Positions 7,634 to 16,434 of a stretch of 39,724 nt of DNA are shown in pieces (the first letter of the stretch is position 1; each line of letters begins with the position of its first letter). A program made the translations under genes and the position numbers. The DNA is from Burkholderia ambifaria (GTDB lineage: Bacteria > Pseudomonadota > Gammaproteobacteria > Burkholderiales > Burkholderiaceae), in NCBI RefSeq assembly GCF_001443045.1, contig NZ_LKPJ01000047.1, forward strand, positions 1-39,724, read 5' to 3'. Under the pieces are notes generated by a model. The model was not told where the DNA came from. It saw only the letters and a program-made list of their open reading frames with translations, and did no database searches.

Positions 7634-8488
7634 TCAGAAATGGAGTTTCGCTTCAACGAACGGCGTGCTCTGGATAGCGCCACCGATCGAGTTATTTGCA
7701 CCGAATTTGTGATACCAGTATTCCCAACCAATGCCTGCTTCAAGCCAGTTTTTCTTGCCGAATGCCAATTGACCGACGTCGACCATAATCTTCGGGTGAA
7801 GGAGCACCTCGGTTTTCGTAGGTTGTGTGTAGTCGGCACCCTTCGGCCCAATGACATTCAGGTAACCCTGTAAGCTAAGAGGAACGGGGCCAATCGTGAA
7901 CGGAATATTCCAAGAGCTTTCTAAGTTGTAGGTCCAGTGAAAATTCGTTGGGCCGTAGTAGCCATCGTTATTGAATTCTTTGTACGCTCCGACCGAAATC
8001 TGCCAAAATCCCAAAGGCACTTTGATGTGAAAGCTCGGGCCGAATCGGAATGCGAGTTCACCTGAAGCATAATAGTTGTTCTTCGCATCCCAGTTGAATC
8101 CTGAATTGAACCCGATGTCCGAGAACGGGCCGAAGGCAAACTTGTCGGTGTTAAAAATCTTGTTGAAGCTCAGGTCGTTTCGATAGACAAACCACCCTTC
8201 GTAGGCACCTTGCGGCTGGTGCCCGGTTGAATTGGCCGGGTCCTGTCGATTGGACATCAACAAGAGCGCGTCGAAGAAGTTCGTGCCGTACTTGAAACCG
8301 TCCGTGTGAGTGAACTCGATGTTGTTCATCCCGACGTTATTGCCGTTGGGATGGTTGGGACTGGTAGACCCAGGCATTCTAAAGTACGGGCCGTACCAAT
8401 ACGATATGGAGTCGTCCACCCACTCAAAGGCGTGCGCTTGCGTTGCAAACATGAGGCTAGCCGCGACTGCCACCAGACCTTTCTTCAT
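7634..8488 (-). CDS. Tsx-like nucleoside-specific outer-membrane channel
   Basis: A 284-residue outer-membrane beta-barrel. Residues 1-20 are a signal peptide ending in AHA. The mature part is rich in aromatic residues and Gly, with an early SYWYGPYFRMP segment and NNIEFTHTDGFKYGTNFFDA, typical of the Channel_Tsx family, and it ends in Phe (EAKLHF), the usual barrel-assembly signal. Tsx proteins let nucleosides and related compounds cross the outer membrane. Start ATG 8488 follows AGGAG. It sits divergent to a 2OG-Fe(II) oxygenase and near a palindrome matching the ndm operators, so uptake of methylxanthines or other nucleobases is a sensible inference, not shown. Confidence 0.82.
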   Translation of the reverse strand: MKKGLVAVAASLMFATQAHAFEWVDDSISYWYGPYFRMPGSTSPNHPNGNNVGMNNIEFTHTDGFKYGTNFFDALLLMSNRQDPANSTGHQPQGAYEGWFVYRNDLSFNKIFNTDKFAFGPFSDIGFNSGFNWDAKNNYYASGELAFRFGPSFHIKVPLGFWQISVGAYKEFNNDGYYGPTNFHWTYNLESSWNIPFTIGPVPLSLQGYLNVIGPKGADYTQPTKTEVLLHPKIMVDVGQLAFGKKNWLEAGIGWEYWYHKFGANNSIGGAIQSTPFVEAKLHF

Positions 8489-8703
8489 ATAGTTCTCCTA
8501 ATGTCTTCAAGCGGCATCTGTATCAGCTGCCGCCCCTACATGAGCTCTTCTCGTCGTACCCAGTTCCGTGGGCGGGTCTGTCACTTGAGTGGCGGCTGCG
8601 GCCTATGTGGGGGGGCGTAGGCCGTTCTGTTTTTCAGGGAACCGACATCGCGCAAGAGTCGCTTCTAAAAGGGCTTGACACTTTGGCCTTCTAGTGCGCA
8701 CAA

Positions 8704-8715
8704 CTGGTACACCAG
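8704..8715. promoter_or_regulatory. GntR-type operator, CTGGTACACCAG
   Basis: Differs from the perfect palindromes upstream of ndmB and ndmC at one base. It keeps the TGGT..ACCA core typical of FCD-GntR operators. It is 216 bases before the tsx-like start and 312 before the 2OG oxygenase start. Confidence 0.55.
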
Positions 8716-8794
8716 AAGTTATTCCAAAAAAGCCAAACGGCCAAGCATTTCAAAATCAGTGAAAGCCCCTAGTCGAGCATTTCGCACTGATCAC

Positions 8795-8811
8795 GCATTG
8801 CTAAGCAATGC
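8795..8811. repeat. Perfect 7-bp inverted repeat, possible operator
   Basis: GCATTGC and GCAATGC around TAA. Position in the divergent promoter region suggests a protein binding site; no T-run follows, so a terminator is less likely. Confidence 0.35.
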
Positions 8812-9026
8812 ATCCGTCGGCAGTTTTCGCTCGGAGAGCGATCGCCTGATGGGGCGCCAGCGGTGAGAGACTAGCGCTGAACTTACATCGCAAAACTGAA
8901 ACGATGCGTTTCATGGATGCCCTTCCTCGGCGAAATCTGTAGCGATAGATTGGGCCTACCAGCCCTTCGAGCCCATTCGTAGGTGCGGTCGCTCAACCAG
9001 TCGTCGGATTACCCTGGAACGAGAAA

Positions 9027-10004
9027 ATGATCACCTATACTCCCCCTGCAACTGCGAAGTTCATCCCAGTCATCGACATCGAAGACAGCTTTTCCGATGA
9101 CATCGAGCTCAGAAAGAAGGTGGCGTGGGAGGTCCACAAGGCCTGTCGAGACACCGGCTTCTTTTACATCTCAAACCACCGCGTACCGGACTCCGTGACG
9201 GAAGGACAGTTGGCTATCGCGCGCGAGTTTTTTGCTCTTTCGGATGATGTAAAGCTGAAAATCAATTTCAACGAAAACCCCTCTATGCGCGGCTATGAAC
9301 CCATCGCCAGTCAAGCCCTGGATGACGGCTCTCTACCAGACCTAAAGGAAGGGTTCTTGGCCGGCATTGATGGCTTGCAGGCATATGTGACCAAGGGCGA
9401 GTACAACAGCAAGAATCAATGGCCCGAGACATTACCTAAGATGGCTCCAACAACTGACGCATACCTGCAGAGCATGCTGGCCCTTGGGCGCCACCTATTG
9501 AGCGTTTTGGCATTGTCGCTTGAGCTGCCGGAGGACTATTTCGCAGAGGGGCTGGACCAGCCCATGATTACTACGCGGCTGCTTCACTATCCGCCTCAAG
9601 ACAAGGTCGGCAAGGGCAATCAACTCGGTGCGGGTGCTCACACCGACTGGGGCTTGTTGACGATGTTGCTTCAGGACGATGTTGGTGGGCTTGAGGTTTG
9701 CAATGCCGACGGCGAGTGGGTCCGCGCACCCTACATTCCCGGCACCTTAATCGTGAACCTCGGCGATATGGTCCCGGTTCTAACCAACGGTCTGTACCAC
9801 TCGAACATGCATCGCGTGCTGAATACGGCTCCCGACAGACATCGCTACTCTGTCCCGACCTTTTTCGACCCGAACTACTTCTATCGCATCAAGCCTTTGG
9901 CCTCCTGCGGCTCCACACAAGACGGTTCGATACGGGAATACACAGTCGGCAAGCACATCGCAGAAATGTACGCGAAGACCTATGGATGCGCTGCGACGGT
10001 GTAG
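9027..10004 (+). CDS. 2-oxoglutarate/Fe(II) oxygenase, isopenicillin-N-synthase-like
   Basis: A 325-residue member of the IPNS/2OG-Fe(II) oxygenase family. The N-terminal DIOX_N domain shows IPVIDIED and DTGFFYISNHRVP. The double-stranded beta-helix carries the iron ligands His205, Asp207 (AHTDWG) and His262 (NMHRV), and the 2-oxoglutarate contacts Arg273-x-Ser275 (RYSVP). All catalytic residues are present. The family hydroxylates or desaturates small molecules; fungal thymine 7-hydroxylase, which oxidises a nucleobase methyl group, belongs to it. Its place beside a nucleoside channel, an ndm-type operator and a purine permease suggests a nucleobase-related substrate, which is inference. The ribosome site before ATG 9027 is weak. 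Confidence 0.85.
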   Translation: MITYTPPATAKFIPVIDIEDSFSDDIELRKKVAWEVHKACRDTGFFYISNHRVPDSVTEGQLAIAREFFALSDDVKLKINFNENPSMRGYEPIASQALDDGSLPDLKEGFLAGIDGLQAYVTKGEYNSKNQWPETLPKMAPTTDAYLQSMLALGRHLLSVLALSLELPEDYFAEGLDQPMITTRLLHYPPQDKVGKGNQLGAGAHTDWGLLTMLLQDDVGGLEVCNADGEWVRAPYIPGTLIVNLGDMVPVLTNGLYHSNMHRVLNTAPDRHRYSVPTFFDPNYFYRIKPLASCGSTQDGSIREYTVGKHIAEMYAKTYGCAATV

Positions 10005-10099
10005 TGGTCATGCACGGCGAAGTGCGGGGAACGAGATGCACGGCCGCTCCCTAGATTGCATTGTTTGCCGCGCACGCCATAGCGTGCCTTCGTTAGCGG

Positions 10100-10705
10100 T
10101 CACTCTGCCGGCATTTCCGGCAGCACCGTGGCTGACGATGCCACATAGTGATTGAACGTCGGAATGTCCACGATGCTCTGGGCGACGAGATCGATGAAGC
10201 TCTTAAGTTTTTTGCTTCCGAAACGTTGTCGATGGTAGGCACATAAAATTCGCCTCGTCTCTGGCTTCCAGTCGGGCAGGACCGGTATAAGACTGCCATG
10301 TCGTATTTCAGGTTGGACGAAGAAGTCCGGCAACAGCGCGATTCCTAAGCCATCAACGCAGCAGGTCTTCATTACCCAATAGTCGTTCGTTTCAATGATG
10401 GTGCGACTGATATATGGGTGCGAGGTCTGTTGAGAATGAAGCGTTACCTGTCCGGTGTTCTCCGGCTCGCGCAGGGCGATTCGGTCATGCCGCACCAGTT
10501 CCTTGGGCTCCGATGGGAGCCCTTGGCGACGAGCGTAGATGGGGCTAGCGTACAGTCCATAGCTCAGGCGTCCCACAGGCTTCGCGATGACGTTAGGTAG
10601 GTCCGGCGCCTCGGAGCAGATATAGCAGTCAGCATCCTCTACCCGAGGTGATGCTGGAAGACCGGCCGCGTAGAGCTCGCAAATTACGTTACCGTAGTGC
10701 CCGCT
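10100..10705 (-). pseudogene. LysR regulator, C-terminal fragment
   Basis: The frame downstream of a stop at 10706-10708 reads as a LysR effector domain: VEDADCYICSEAPDLPNV, VGRLSYGLYASPIYARRQG, then VDGLGIALLPDFFV near the end. The whole N-terminal helix-turn-helix is missing and no suitable start exists, so this cannot bind DNA. It ends 95 bases from the 2OG oxygenase on the opposite strand. It may be what is left of a regulator of that oxygenase. Confidence 0.7.
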
Positions 10706-10865
10706 TTAGGGGAAGCCGTGACGCGAGACCTATAGGCGTTGATAGTCTGACCTCCATCACATGCGTTATTTCAGAGTACCAGAAGGCTCGCGACACAGCG
10801 AGTCGCCGAAACTCGCAAGAATGCGGGTGGCACCCCGCGAAGATGTAAGTCGCCTGAAAGCGAAG

Positions 10866-10897
10866 AGGCGCCGGGCGTCAGGGACGCGCCGGTGCCT
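10866..10897. terminator. Imperfect hairpin after the permease gene
   Basis: AGGCGCCGGGCGTC pairs with GACGCGCCGGTGCCT, with small mismatches. It is 30 bases past the NCS2 permease stop. The T-run expected on the minus strand is poor, so termination is tentative. Confidence 0.35.
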
Positions 10898-10926
10898 TCA
10901 CATAGGCAGACCTTGGGCAACTCTGC

Positions 10927-12270
10927 CTAGATTTCAACGTCCCGGGCGGTCTCTAACGAGAGACGCGCGGCTTCTTCGTCCGTACTCAGACCATTCAGAA
11001 TCACATTCAAGACGATAGCGACAACTGCAGTCAAGAGAATGCTGCTGCTTAGGATTGGGCTCAACGCACTCGGAAGCTTTGCGAACAGCTTCTCCGAAAC
11101 CACCGGAATCATCCCAACCCCAACGCTTATAGCCACGATATAAAGGTTGTGCGTGCGGTTGAAGTCCACCTTCGTTAGTGTCTTGATGCCGTTGGACGCC
11201 ACCATGCCAAACATGACGATGCCCGCTCCACCAAGCACGCACGGCGGAATCGAGGCGACCAAGACCGACAACTTCGGGACCAGTCCGAGAAGAATCAAAA
11301 TCACACCGCCAACGGCGCAAACCCAGCGGCTTTTCACGCCCGTGACGGCTACCAGTCCGACGTTTTGCGCGAACGAGGTGTACGGGAACGTGTTGAACAC
11401 ACCGCCGATGATGTTGCCAATACCGTCAGCTCGGAAGCCTCGAGTCAGGTCCTTTTCGTTGATGGGCTTCCCCGTGATTTCACCAATCGCCAGAAACATG
11501 CCGGCGGATTCGACGAAGGTCACGAGCATGACGACGCACATCGATGCCGTGGCCCACAAGTCGAACTTCGGAAGGCCGAAGTGCAACGGCATTACCCATC
11601 CAATCCATGCCGCCTCGTGCAGACCGGAAAGCGAAACCTGTCCGAGCGGCACGGCGATGGCGAAGCCGAATGCAAGGCCGAGCAGAATCGCAAGATTGGC
11701 GAGGAAGCCGTATGCGAACTTGACCATGAGCAATACAAACAGCAGGACAGCACCTGCAATACCCAGATAAACCGGATTACCGAAGTCCGGATTACCAAAG
11801 CCGCCGCCAGACCACGCCGCTGCGACACCCATCAGCGACAAGCCCACCATCAAAATCTCCGAGCCCGTGACGATGGGAGGAAAGAATCGGAGCAGTTTGC
11901 CAACGACTGGCGCCATTAAGATGCCGAAGATGCCGGCCGCAATCGTAGCGCCATAAATGCCGAGCAACCCAAGTTCAGGATTAGACCCAATTGCAAGCAT
12001 CGGGCCAAGCGCTGTGAAAGTGACGCCCATCATGATGGGTAATCGGATGCCCACGCCCTTGAAGCCGATCGTCTGTATCAGTGTGGCAATTCCTCCGGCC
12101 ATCAAGTCAGCATTTATCAGAAAGGCTACCTGGTCCTTCGGCAGTTTGAGCACCGCGCCGATAATCAGCGGTGTCGCTATGGCGCCCGCATACATAATCA
12201 ACACGTGTTGTACAGCTAGGAGGACCAATTCGCCCAACGGCAACTTCTCATTGCTTTCAGTATCTAACAT
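10927..12270 (-). CDS. NCS2-family purine (xanthine/uric acid-type) permease
   Basis: A 447-residue inner-membrane protein with about 14 hydrophobic segments. Family signatures are present: QHVLIMYAGAIATPLIIG near the N-terminus, VESAGMFLAIGEITGK in the TM8 region and NTFPYTSFAQNVGLVAVTGV in TM10. NCS2 xanthine and urate permeases import purine bases with protons. The gene is downstream of ndmA and the TIM-barrel gene on the same strand, 194 bases from the latter with a hairpin between, so it may share transcription by read-through or have its own promoter. A role in methylxanthine or xanthine uptake fits; the Pseudomonas caffeine cluster also carries a purine permease (cafT). Confidence 0.88.
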   Translation of the reverse strand: MLDTESNEKLPLGELVLLAVQHVLIMYAGAIATPLIIGAVLKLPKDQVAFLINADLMAGGIATLIQTIGFKGVGIRLPIMMGVTFTALGPMLAIGSNPELGLLGIYGATIAAGIFGILMAPVVGKLLRFFPPIVTGSEILMVGLSLMGVAAAWSGGGFGNPDFGNPVYLGIAGAVLLFVLLMVKFAYGFLANLAILLGLAFGFAIAVPLGQVSLSGLHEAAWIGWVMPLHFGLPKFDLWATASMCVVMLVTFVESAGMFLAIGEITGKPINEKDLTRGFRADGIGNIIGGVFNTFPYTSFAQNVGLVAVTGVKSRWVCAVGGVILILLGLVPKLSVLVASIPPCVLGGAGIVMFGMVASNGIKTLTKVDFNRTHNLYIVAISVGVGMIPVVSEKLFAKLPSALSPILSSSILLTAVVAIVLNVILNGLSTDEEAARLSLETARDVEI

Positions 12271-12379
12271 GACACACTCTCGCTCTGTAGGCAGATTCAG
12301 AGGTCAACCAGCATCAACGTGTAGGTGCAGTTTTGTTTTCGACGCTGGCACTAAATCTATAAATAATAGACACATATTT

Positions 12380-12416
12380 AATGCGGCGACTTGCATGGGT
12401 CGCAAATCGCCGCATT
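12380..12416. terminator. Strong hairpin between TIM-barrel gene and permease
   Basis: AATGCGGCGA (12380-12389) pairs perfectly with TCGCCGCATT (12407-12416) around a 17-base loop. On the minus strand it is followed by an A/T-rich stretch. It probably reduces transcription from the ndmA side into the permease gene. Confidence 0.55.
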
Positions 12417-12464
12417 GGGGACCACGCCGTCTCGCGCGGCACCGGCCGCGCGCGATGTTTGGAC

Positions 12465-13562
12465 TTATGCGCGGTGCGCATTCACGAAGGCCTCGAGCGA
12501 TTCCGCTTTCTTCTTGGCCTCATGCACAGCTACGCGTTCCGCATACAACTCTCGAACGAACTTTGCGACCAGGCAACTGTCGGCGAACATGTTGTACTTC
12601 CAACCGGTTCCGTACGCTGCGAGGTTGATGTTGTCGATGGTCATGATTTCCATCGTCGAATCATCGACCTCAAGGTACTGGTCGATTACCTTGCGGACCA
12701 GTTCCTTTGTTGCCGCGAGCTTATGGGCATGCCACTCGTCCGTGTGCCACTCACCCGGCTTCGGGTTCGAGAACGGGTATTGAATAGAGCGGCCAGGTCT
12801 GTTGTATCCCAAGCCGTCAAAAGGCCCCGTTTCAAACGCCCACCAGTTGCGAGGACCGTTCGGAGCTGCCGGGCGGACCTGGGTCCAGACGACCATGTTC
12901 TGCTTCAGCCATTCGTCTGCGAAACTGTCGTTGTTGTAAGGGTCGAGCCTACGGATGGACTCCTTGTCGCCCCGCATCTGCGAGACCGCATGTTCCACTT
13001 CATTCTCAATCTTGAAAATGCAGTGGCTGTAGTCCATACAGAAATTGAATGGGATGCCTCGGCTTCTCACCATCTCTGCTACTTTCGTGACCCGGCGAAA
13101 ATCCTCCGACCACATGTCCACATGTCCTTCATACGAGATCGTCAGCCCGTAAGGCTTCGCAAGGTCATACGTGTACAAATAAGAGTCAACCACCTCCTGG
13201 TCGGTCACGTAATGTCCGTCCGCGTGTTTAGCCCAGACCATAAGGTTGTGAAACTTTGATCCGACTTCACGGGCGCGAACCAGGTTCGACTTGAGTATTT
13301 CTTCGTCCTTGCCTAACACGTAAGTCCAGCTTCCCGACAAAACGGGAATGTTATATTTCTCGCTCGCCTTCAAATACTGCTTCAGTTGATCATCATCTAC
13401 GGGAATCCGATCCATGAAATCCCACAGACCCGTCTCGTGCAAAAGACGGAACTGTTCTCCAATCGGAAGTTCATCGTCCAGCCAGTCAGTAACTGGCTTC
13501 TCCATCGAAGACGGTTGAACGCCTCGGCCGGCGCACGCCAGCTTGAACATCTTTTTAGTCAT
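12465..13562 (-). CDS. Xylose-isomerase-like TIM-barrel protein, function unknown
   Basis: A 365-residue AP-endonuclease-2/xylose-isomerase-like barrel (sugar phosphate isomerase/epimerase type). Visible candidate metal ligands are Glu145 and His147 (ISYEGHVDMW) and Asp177 and His180 (CMDYSHC). The C-terminal part has an unusual Trp/Pro-rich stretch (PGRSIQYPFSNPKPGEWH) and a long charged helix at the end. ATG 13562 follows CAGGAG; the longer frame to 13682 overlaps ndmA and is rejected. The gene begins 37 bases after the ndmA stop on the same strand, so the two are very probably one operon. I know of no step in N-demethylation needing such an enzyme; substrate unknown. Confidence 0.8.
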   Translation of the reverse strand: MTKKMFKLACAGRGVQPSSMEKPVTDWLDDELPIGEQFRLLHETGLWDFMDRIPVDDDQLKQYLKASEKYNIPVLSGSWTYVLGKDEEILKSNLVRAREVGSKFHNLMVWAKHADGHYVTDQEVVDSYLYTYDLAKPYGLTISYEGHVDMWSEDFRRVTKVAEMVRSRGIPFNFCMDYSHCIFKIENEVEHAVSQMRGDKESIRRLDPYNNDSFADEWLKQNMVVWTQVRPAAPNGPRNWWAFETGPFDGLGYNRPGRSIQYPFSNPKPGEWHTDEWHAHKLAATKELVRKVIDQYLEVDDSTMEIMTIDNINLAAYGTGWKYNMFADSCLVAKFVRELYAERVAVHEAKKKAESLEAFVNAHRA

Positions 13563-13599
13563 TACATCTCCTGGAAGAATCGGCATTCGCGTCAGTGCT

Positions 13600-14670
13600 T
13601 TACCGTACGCACAAATCTGCGTACTGCCGATCGCTCTCAATAACCGGCTCGTGTAGAGCAGCCTTGAATGCTTCGGCGCCATCCCTTGCTGCTTCGCTCA
13701 GTTCACGCATCCATTTTCGGTACTGGACGGAGACCTTGTCCGTTATCACGGGAACTTCGTCGGTCGTCATTTGCGCGGGCCATTGCGATTCGATGACAGG
13801 CTGGTCTTCCGCAAATACGACGTCGTTGAATGCGATGTGCAGATAGTCCGAATCGTCGCCTTGCTCGCGGGCAAAAATCAGAAAGTTCTTGGTGCGCGAT
13901 TCGTCCAGCGGACACGAGACGTTGAACAACACGTGCAAGGAGTTGGTTGAATATTTTTCGACCGCCAGATTGATGGCGAACGGCATACTGCAGTGGTATG
14001 TGAATGTTCCAATCGGGGCCTGATTAGGAACATCCATGTCCGGCGGCGTTTCGTAGACAAAGCGGAATTGTCCGTTCACGCGGTCCATAGGGACGATAGG
14101 TGGCTCCGCGTTATTCGGGTCGAACAGCGTGCCGGGGTGGATGAACGCGAAGTGGGAGAAGTCCGTGAAATTTTCCCAGCGACGCTCGGCAGAGGCGTCC
14201 CACCAGTACGGCTCTTGCACAACGATGCGCATCTTCGGATCGTCCGCCGCACTGAAGTAGGGAATCTCGGTGCAGTTGAACGAGGAGTCGAGCCGAACCC
14301 AAATCAGGCCGTACTTTTCCTCGCAGTCGAAGCTTTCTACTCGTGCCTTGTTCGGAATGGGGCTGTCCGGACAAGCGGGAATCTTCGTGCATGCTCCCGA
14401 CGTATCGTACTTCCAGCCGTGATACGGACACTGGAGTTGGCCGTCGGCCACCTGACCACACGAGAGCTTCGCTGAACGGTGCGCACAGCGGTCTCGCATC
14501 GCTACGTATTTTCCGTTGAGCTTTGCAACGACGAGTTGCTCCCTCAGCAGCGTGATTGCCATTGGGCCGAAGCTGGACGGTTTCGCCCGCTCCAACTCTG
14601 TTACGGTGCATACTGGATGCCAGAAGTGCCGGAGATACTGGTTGTCCTTAATTAGCGGTACGCGCTCCAT
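13600..14670 (-). CDS. ndmA: Methylxanthine N1-demethylase NdmA (Rieske oxygenase)
   Basis: In Pseudomonas putida CBB5, NdmA removes the N1-methyl group of caffeine or theophylline as formaldehyde, using electrons from NdmD. This 356-residue protein has the Rieske motif Cys62-x-His64 and Cys81-x2-His84 and the catalytic iron site Asn167-x2-Asp170-x2-His173-x4-His178, with a downstream FAEDQPVIESQ segment. Residue 282 is Asn (FNDVVF), the position I recall as the substrate-contacting Asn of NdmA. The N-terminus (YLRHFWHPVCTVTELE) also fits NdmA better than NdmB. ATG 14670 follows GGAGG. An operator-like palindrome lies 108 bases upstream, so it probably has a promoter separate from ndmB. Alternative: an N-demethylase for another methylated purine. 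Confidence 0.9.
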   Translation of the reverse strand: MERVPLIKDNQYLRHFWHPVCTVTELERAKPSSFGPMAITLLREQLVVAKLNGKYVAMRDRCAHRSAKLSCGQVADGQLQCPYHGWKYDTSGACTKIPACPDSPIPNKARVESFDCEEKYGLIWVRLDSSFNCTEIPYFSAADDPKMRIVVQEPYWWDASAERRWENFTDFSHFAFIHPGTLFDPNNAEPPIVPMDRVNGQFRFVYETPPDMDVPNQAPIGTFTYHCSMPFAINLAVEKYSTNSLHVLFNVSCPLDESRTKNFLIFAREQGDDSDYLHIAFNDVVFAEDQPVIESQWPAQMTTDEVPVITDKVSVQYRKWMRELSEAARDGAEAFKAALHEPVIESDRQYADLCVR

Positions 14671-14999
14671 TTCTGCCTCCTAAATTCACTTTTGTCAACT
14701 AATTACCTTCGTGCCATTTGGATAAGTTTCCTTAAGGCCCATCGGTCTTTGCTGTTTTGGTTTCTTACCCTCTAAAGCTGGAATACCAAAAAGTGCGAAG
14801 TCAAAACGCCGGTGGCAAGCAATCGGAGCCGCAACGTGGAGAAGCGCTTTTCAGACTTCGCGGAATTGGCATCGCATGCGACAGCGATGACTACATCCTT
14901 GAGCCGGCCTCAATCTGCCGACCGTTTTCTGTCAGCAGGCGAGGTTTTGGCCAAATAGGTCGACACTAAAATTAGCGTAATGGCCCAGTGCTCAGCCGG
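14671..14999. other. ndmB-ndmA intergenic region
   Basis: These 329 bases carry no gene that I can support. They contain the operator-like sequence at 14778-14789 and presumably an ndmA promoter. Confidence 0.5.
14778..14789. promoter_or_regulatory. GntR-type operator upstream of ndmA, CTGGAATACCAA
   Basis: Matches CTGGTATACCAG at 10 of 12 positions and lies 108 bases before the ndmA start. Weaker than the other three copies. Confidence 0.45.
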
Positions 15000-16076
15000 T
15001 TACGAAGGCATCTCGTCGATAATGTTCGTGCGGAGCGCGTCCCTAAAAGCCTCCTTTCCGTTCGGTGCCGCAAGGGACAGTTCCCGGTGCCATTTCCGAT
15101 ACTGAATCGAGACCTTATCGGTTGCGACGGAAATTTCATTAGCGGACACTTCTGCGGGCCATTGCGACTCGATGATGGGCTGGTCCTCCGCCAACACTCG
15201 CTTCTGAAACGCCAGGTGCATGTGGTCAGGCTGATTGTCACGCTCGCGAATGATGACCATGAAGTTCCGACAGGTCTTCTCGTCGACTGGACAGGCCGTC
15301 GTCCACAGGATGAAACGCGAGTCGTCGCGCCAGAGCTTGATTTCCAAGTTGATCGAATAGGGCATGGTGCATCGGTAGGTGAAGTCACCCATCGGCGCCT
15401 CTTCTGGAATGCCCTCCATCTCGCGCGGCGGCGCAAGCTTGAACTGAAGTTCACCATCGACGCGGTTCACGAGAACCAGCGGATGACTCGCGAAGAACGG
15501 GTCGTATAGCGTGCCCGGGTGCACGAAAGCAAAGTGAGAGAAGTCGGTGAAGTTTTCCCAACGGCGCTCAGCCACCGTATTCCAGATGTAGGAGTCGGCG
15601 ACAATCACTTGCATTTCGGGATTGTCCCAATCACCGAGAAACGGAAGCTCCGTGCAGTCGTACGAGTTGTCCAGACGGACCCAGACGATGTCGTACTTGA
15701 CTGCACAGTCGTACATCTGAAGTTTGGCTCTCGGAGGCACCAATTTGTCAGGGCAGGCCGGAATAACCTTGCATGCGCCTTCCGTATCGTATTGCCAGCC
15801 ATGATAGGGACACTGCAAAGTGTCCTGACCCTCGCACTTGGCGATACGGCCGATGGAAAGCTGAGCGGAGCGATGCGCGCACCGGTCTGGTGCAGCAACA
15901 ATCTTCCCATCAAGTCTCGCCAGCACAAGCTTCTCACTTAGAAGCGTGACGCCCATCGGGCCATGTCCAGAGGGATTCGATCGCTCAAACTCGGCAAGAG
16001 TGCAAACCGGATGCCAGAAGTGTCGAAGGTACGACTTGTCCTCCAAAAGAGGCTTGTACTGCTCACACGCACTCAT
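15000..16076 (-). CDS. ndmB: Methylxanthine N3-demethylase NdmB (Rieske oxygenase)
   Basis: NdmB of P. putida CBB5 removes the N3-methyl group of theobromine to give 7-methylxanthine and formaldehyde. This 358-residue protein has the Rieske motif Cys67-x-His69 and Cys89-x2-His92 and the iron site Asn175-x2-Asp178-x2-His181-x4-His186. It carries Gln291 and Leu295 in FQKRVLAED; with a two-residue longer N-terminus these match the Gln289 and Leu293 that I recall as the regiospecificity residues of CBB5 NdmB. The PLLEDKSYLRHFWHPVC start is also NdmB-like. AGGAG precedes ATG 16076, and a perfect operator palindrome lies 62 bases upstream. It is the first gene of the minus-strand half of the cluster and divergent to gntR. 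Confidence 0.9.
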   Translation of the reverse strand: MSACEQYKPLLEDKSYLRHFWHPVCTLAEFERSNPSGHGPMGVTLLSEKLVLARLDGKIVAAPDRCAHRSAQLSIGRIAKCEGQDTLQCPYHGWQYDTEGACKVIPACPDKLVPPRAKLQMYDCAVKYDIVWVRLDNSYDCTELPFLGDWDNPEMQVIVADSYIWNTVAERRWENFTDFSHFAFVHPGTLYDPFFASHPLVLVNRVDGELQFKLAPPREMEGIPEEAPMGDFTYRCTMPYSINLEIKLWRDDSRFILWTTACPVDEKTCRNFMVIIRERDNQPDHMHLAFQKRVLAEDQPIIESQWPAEVSANEISVATDKVSIQYRKWHRELSLAAPNGKEAFRDALRTNIIDEMPS

Positions 16077-16434
16077 TAGTTGCTCCTGTGGGGTAAGATG
16101 ATGCGATTCTTAAAATCTAAGAGGCCAAACATCAAATCTGGTATACCAGACTAGGTATCAAAAAATCTCGATGCAATCAGGGATTTCCTGCATCCAAACT
16201 TTCGGGGCGCGAAGCGAACATGAATCGTGCCAACGTAGCGTTTCTCCCGATATACCTTTTGGCCGCTTTGCCGCCAAGGACGCTACAATGATCGCTTGGA
16301 TAGCTGGCTGACCGGGATGAGTGCATGCGTACTGTCTCGTCCTAACTCTGGCGCCAAAACGCCCTACTTAGGTACCAACCTCACCGATTGTTGCCCCCAA
16401 CATCTACGCGCCCGCCCGCGCATCTACCCATCAC
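16077..16434. other. Divergent control region ndmB / gntR
   Basis: A 358-base gap between divergent genes holding the perfect operator palindrome at 16138-16149, close to ndmB. No gene or RNA is recognisable. No ribosome site is visible before the gntR start, so its expression may be low or its start misjudged. Confidence 0.55.
16138..16149. promoter_or_regulatory. GntR-type operator upstream of ndmB, CTGGTATACCAG
   Basis: A perfect 12-bp palindrome, extended by one pair (T/A) on each side. The identical 12-mer occurs upstream of ndmC. It is 62 bases before the ndmB ATG, where it could block or assist RNA polymerase. The GTATAC centre fits FCD-subfamily GntR sites. Confidence 0.7.

Larger units (their letters stand above)
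8489..9026. other. Divergent control region tsx-like / 2OG oxygenase
   Basis: A 538-base gap without a convincing gene. It contains the operator-like palindrome CTGGTACACCAG (8704-8715) and a second perfect palindrome, GCATTGC-taa-GCAATGC (8795-8811). Promoters for both flanking genes must lie here. Confidence 0.55.

Noticed and set aside
10774..10786. Further GntR operator near CAGAGTACCAG
   Set aside because: Only one half of the palindrome is kept, and no suitable promoter lies there.
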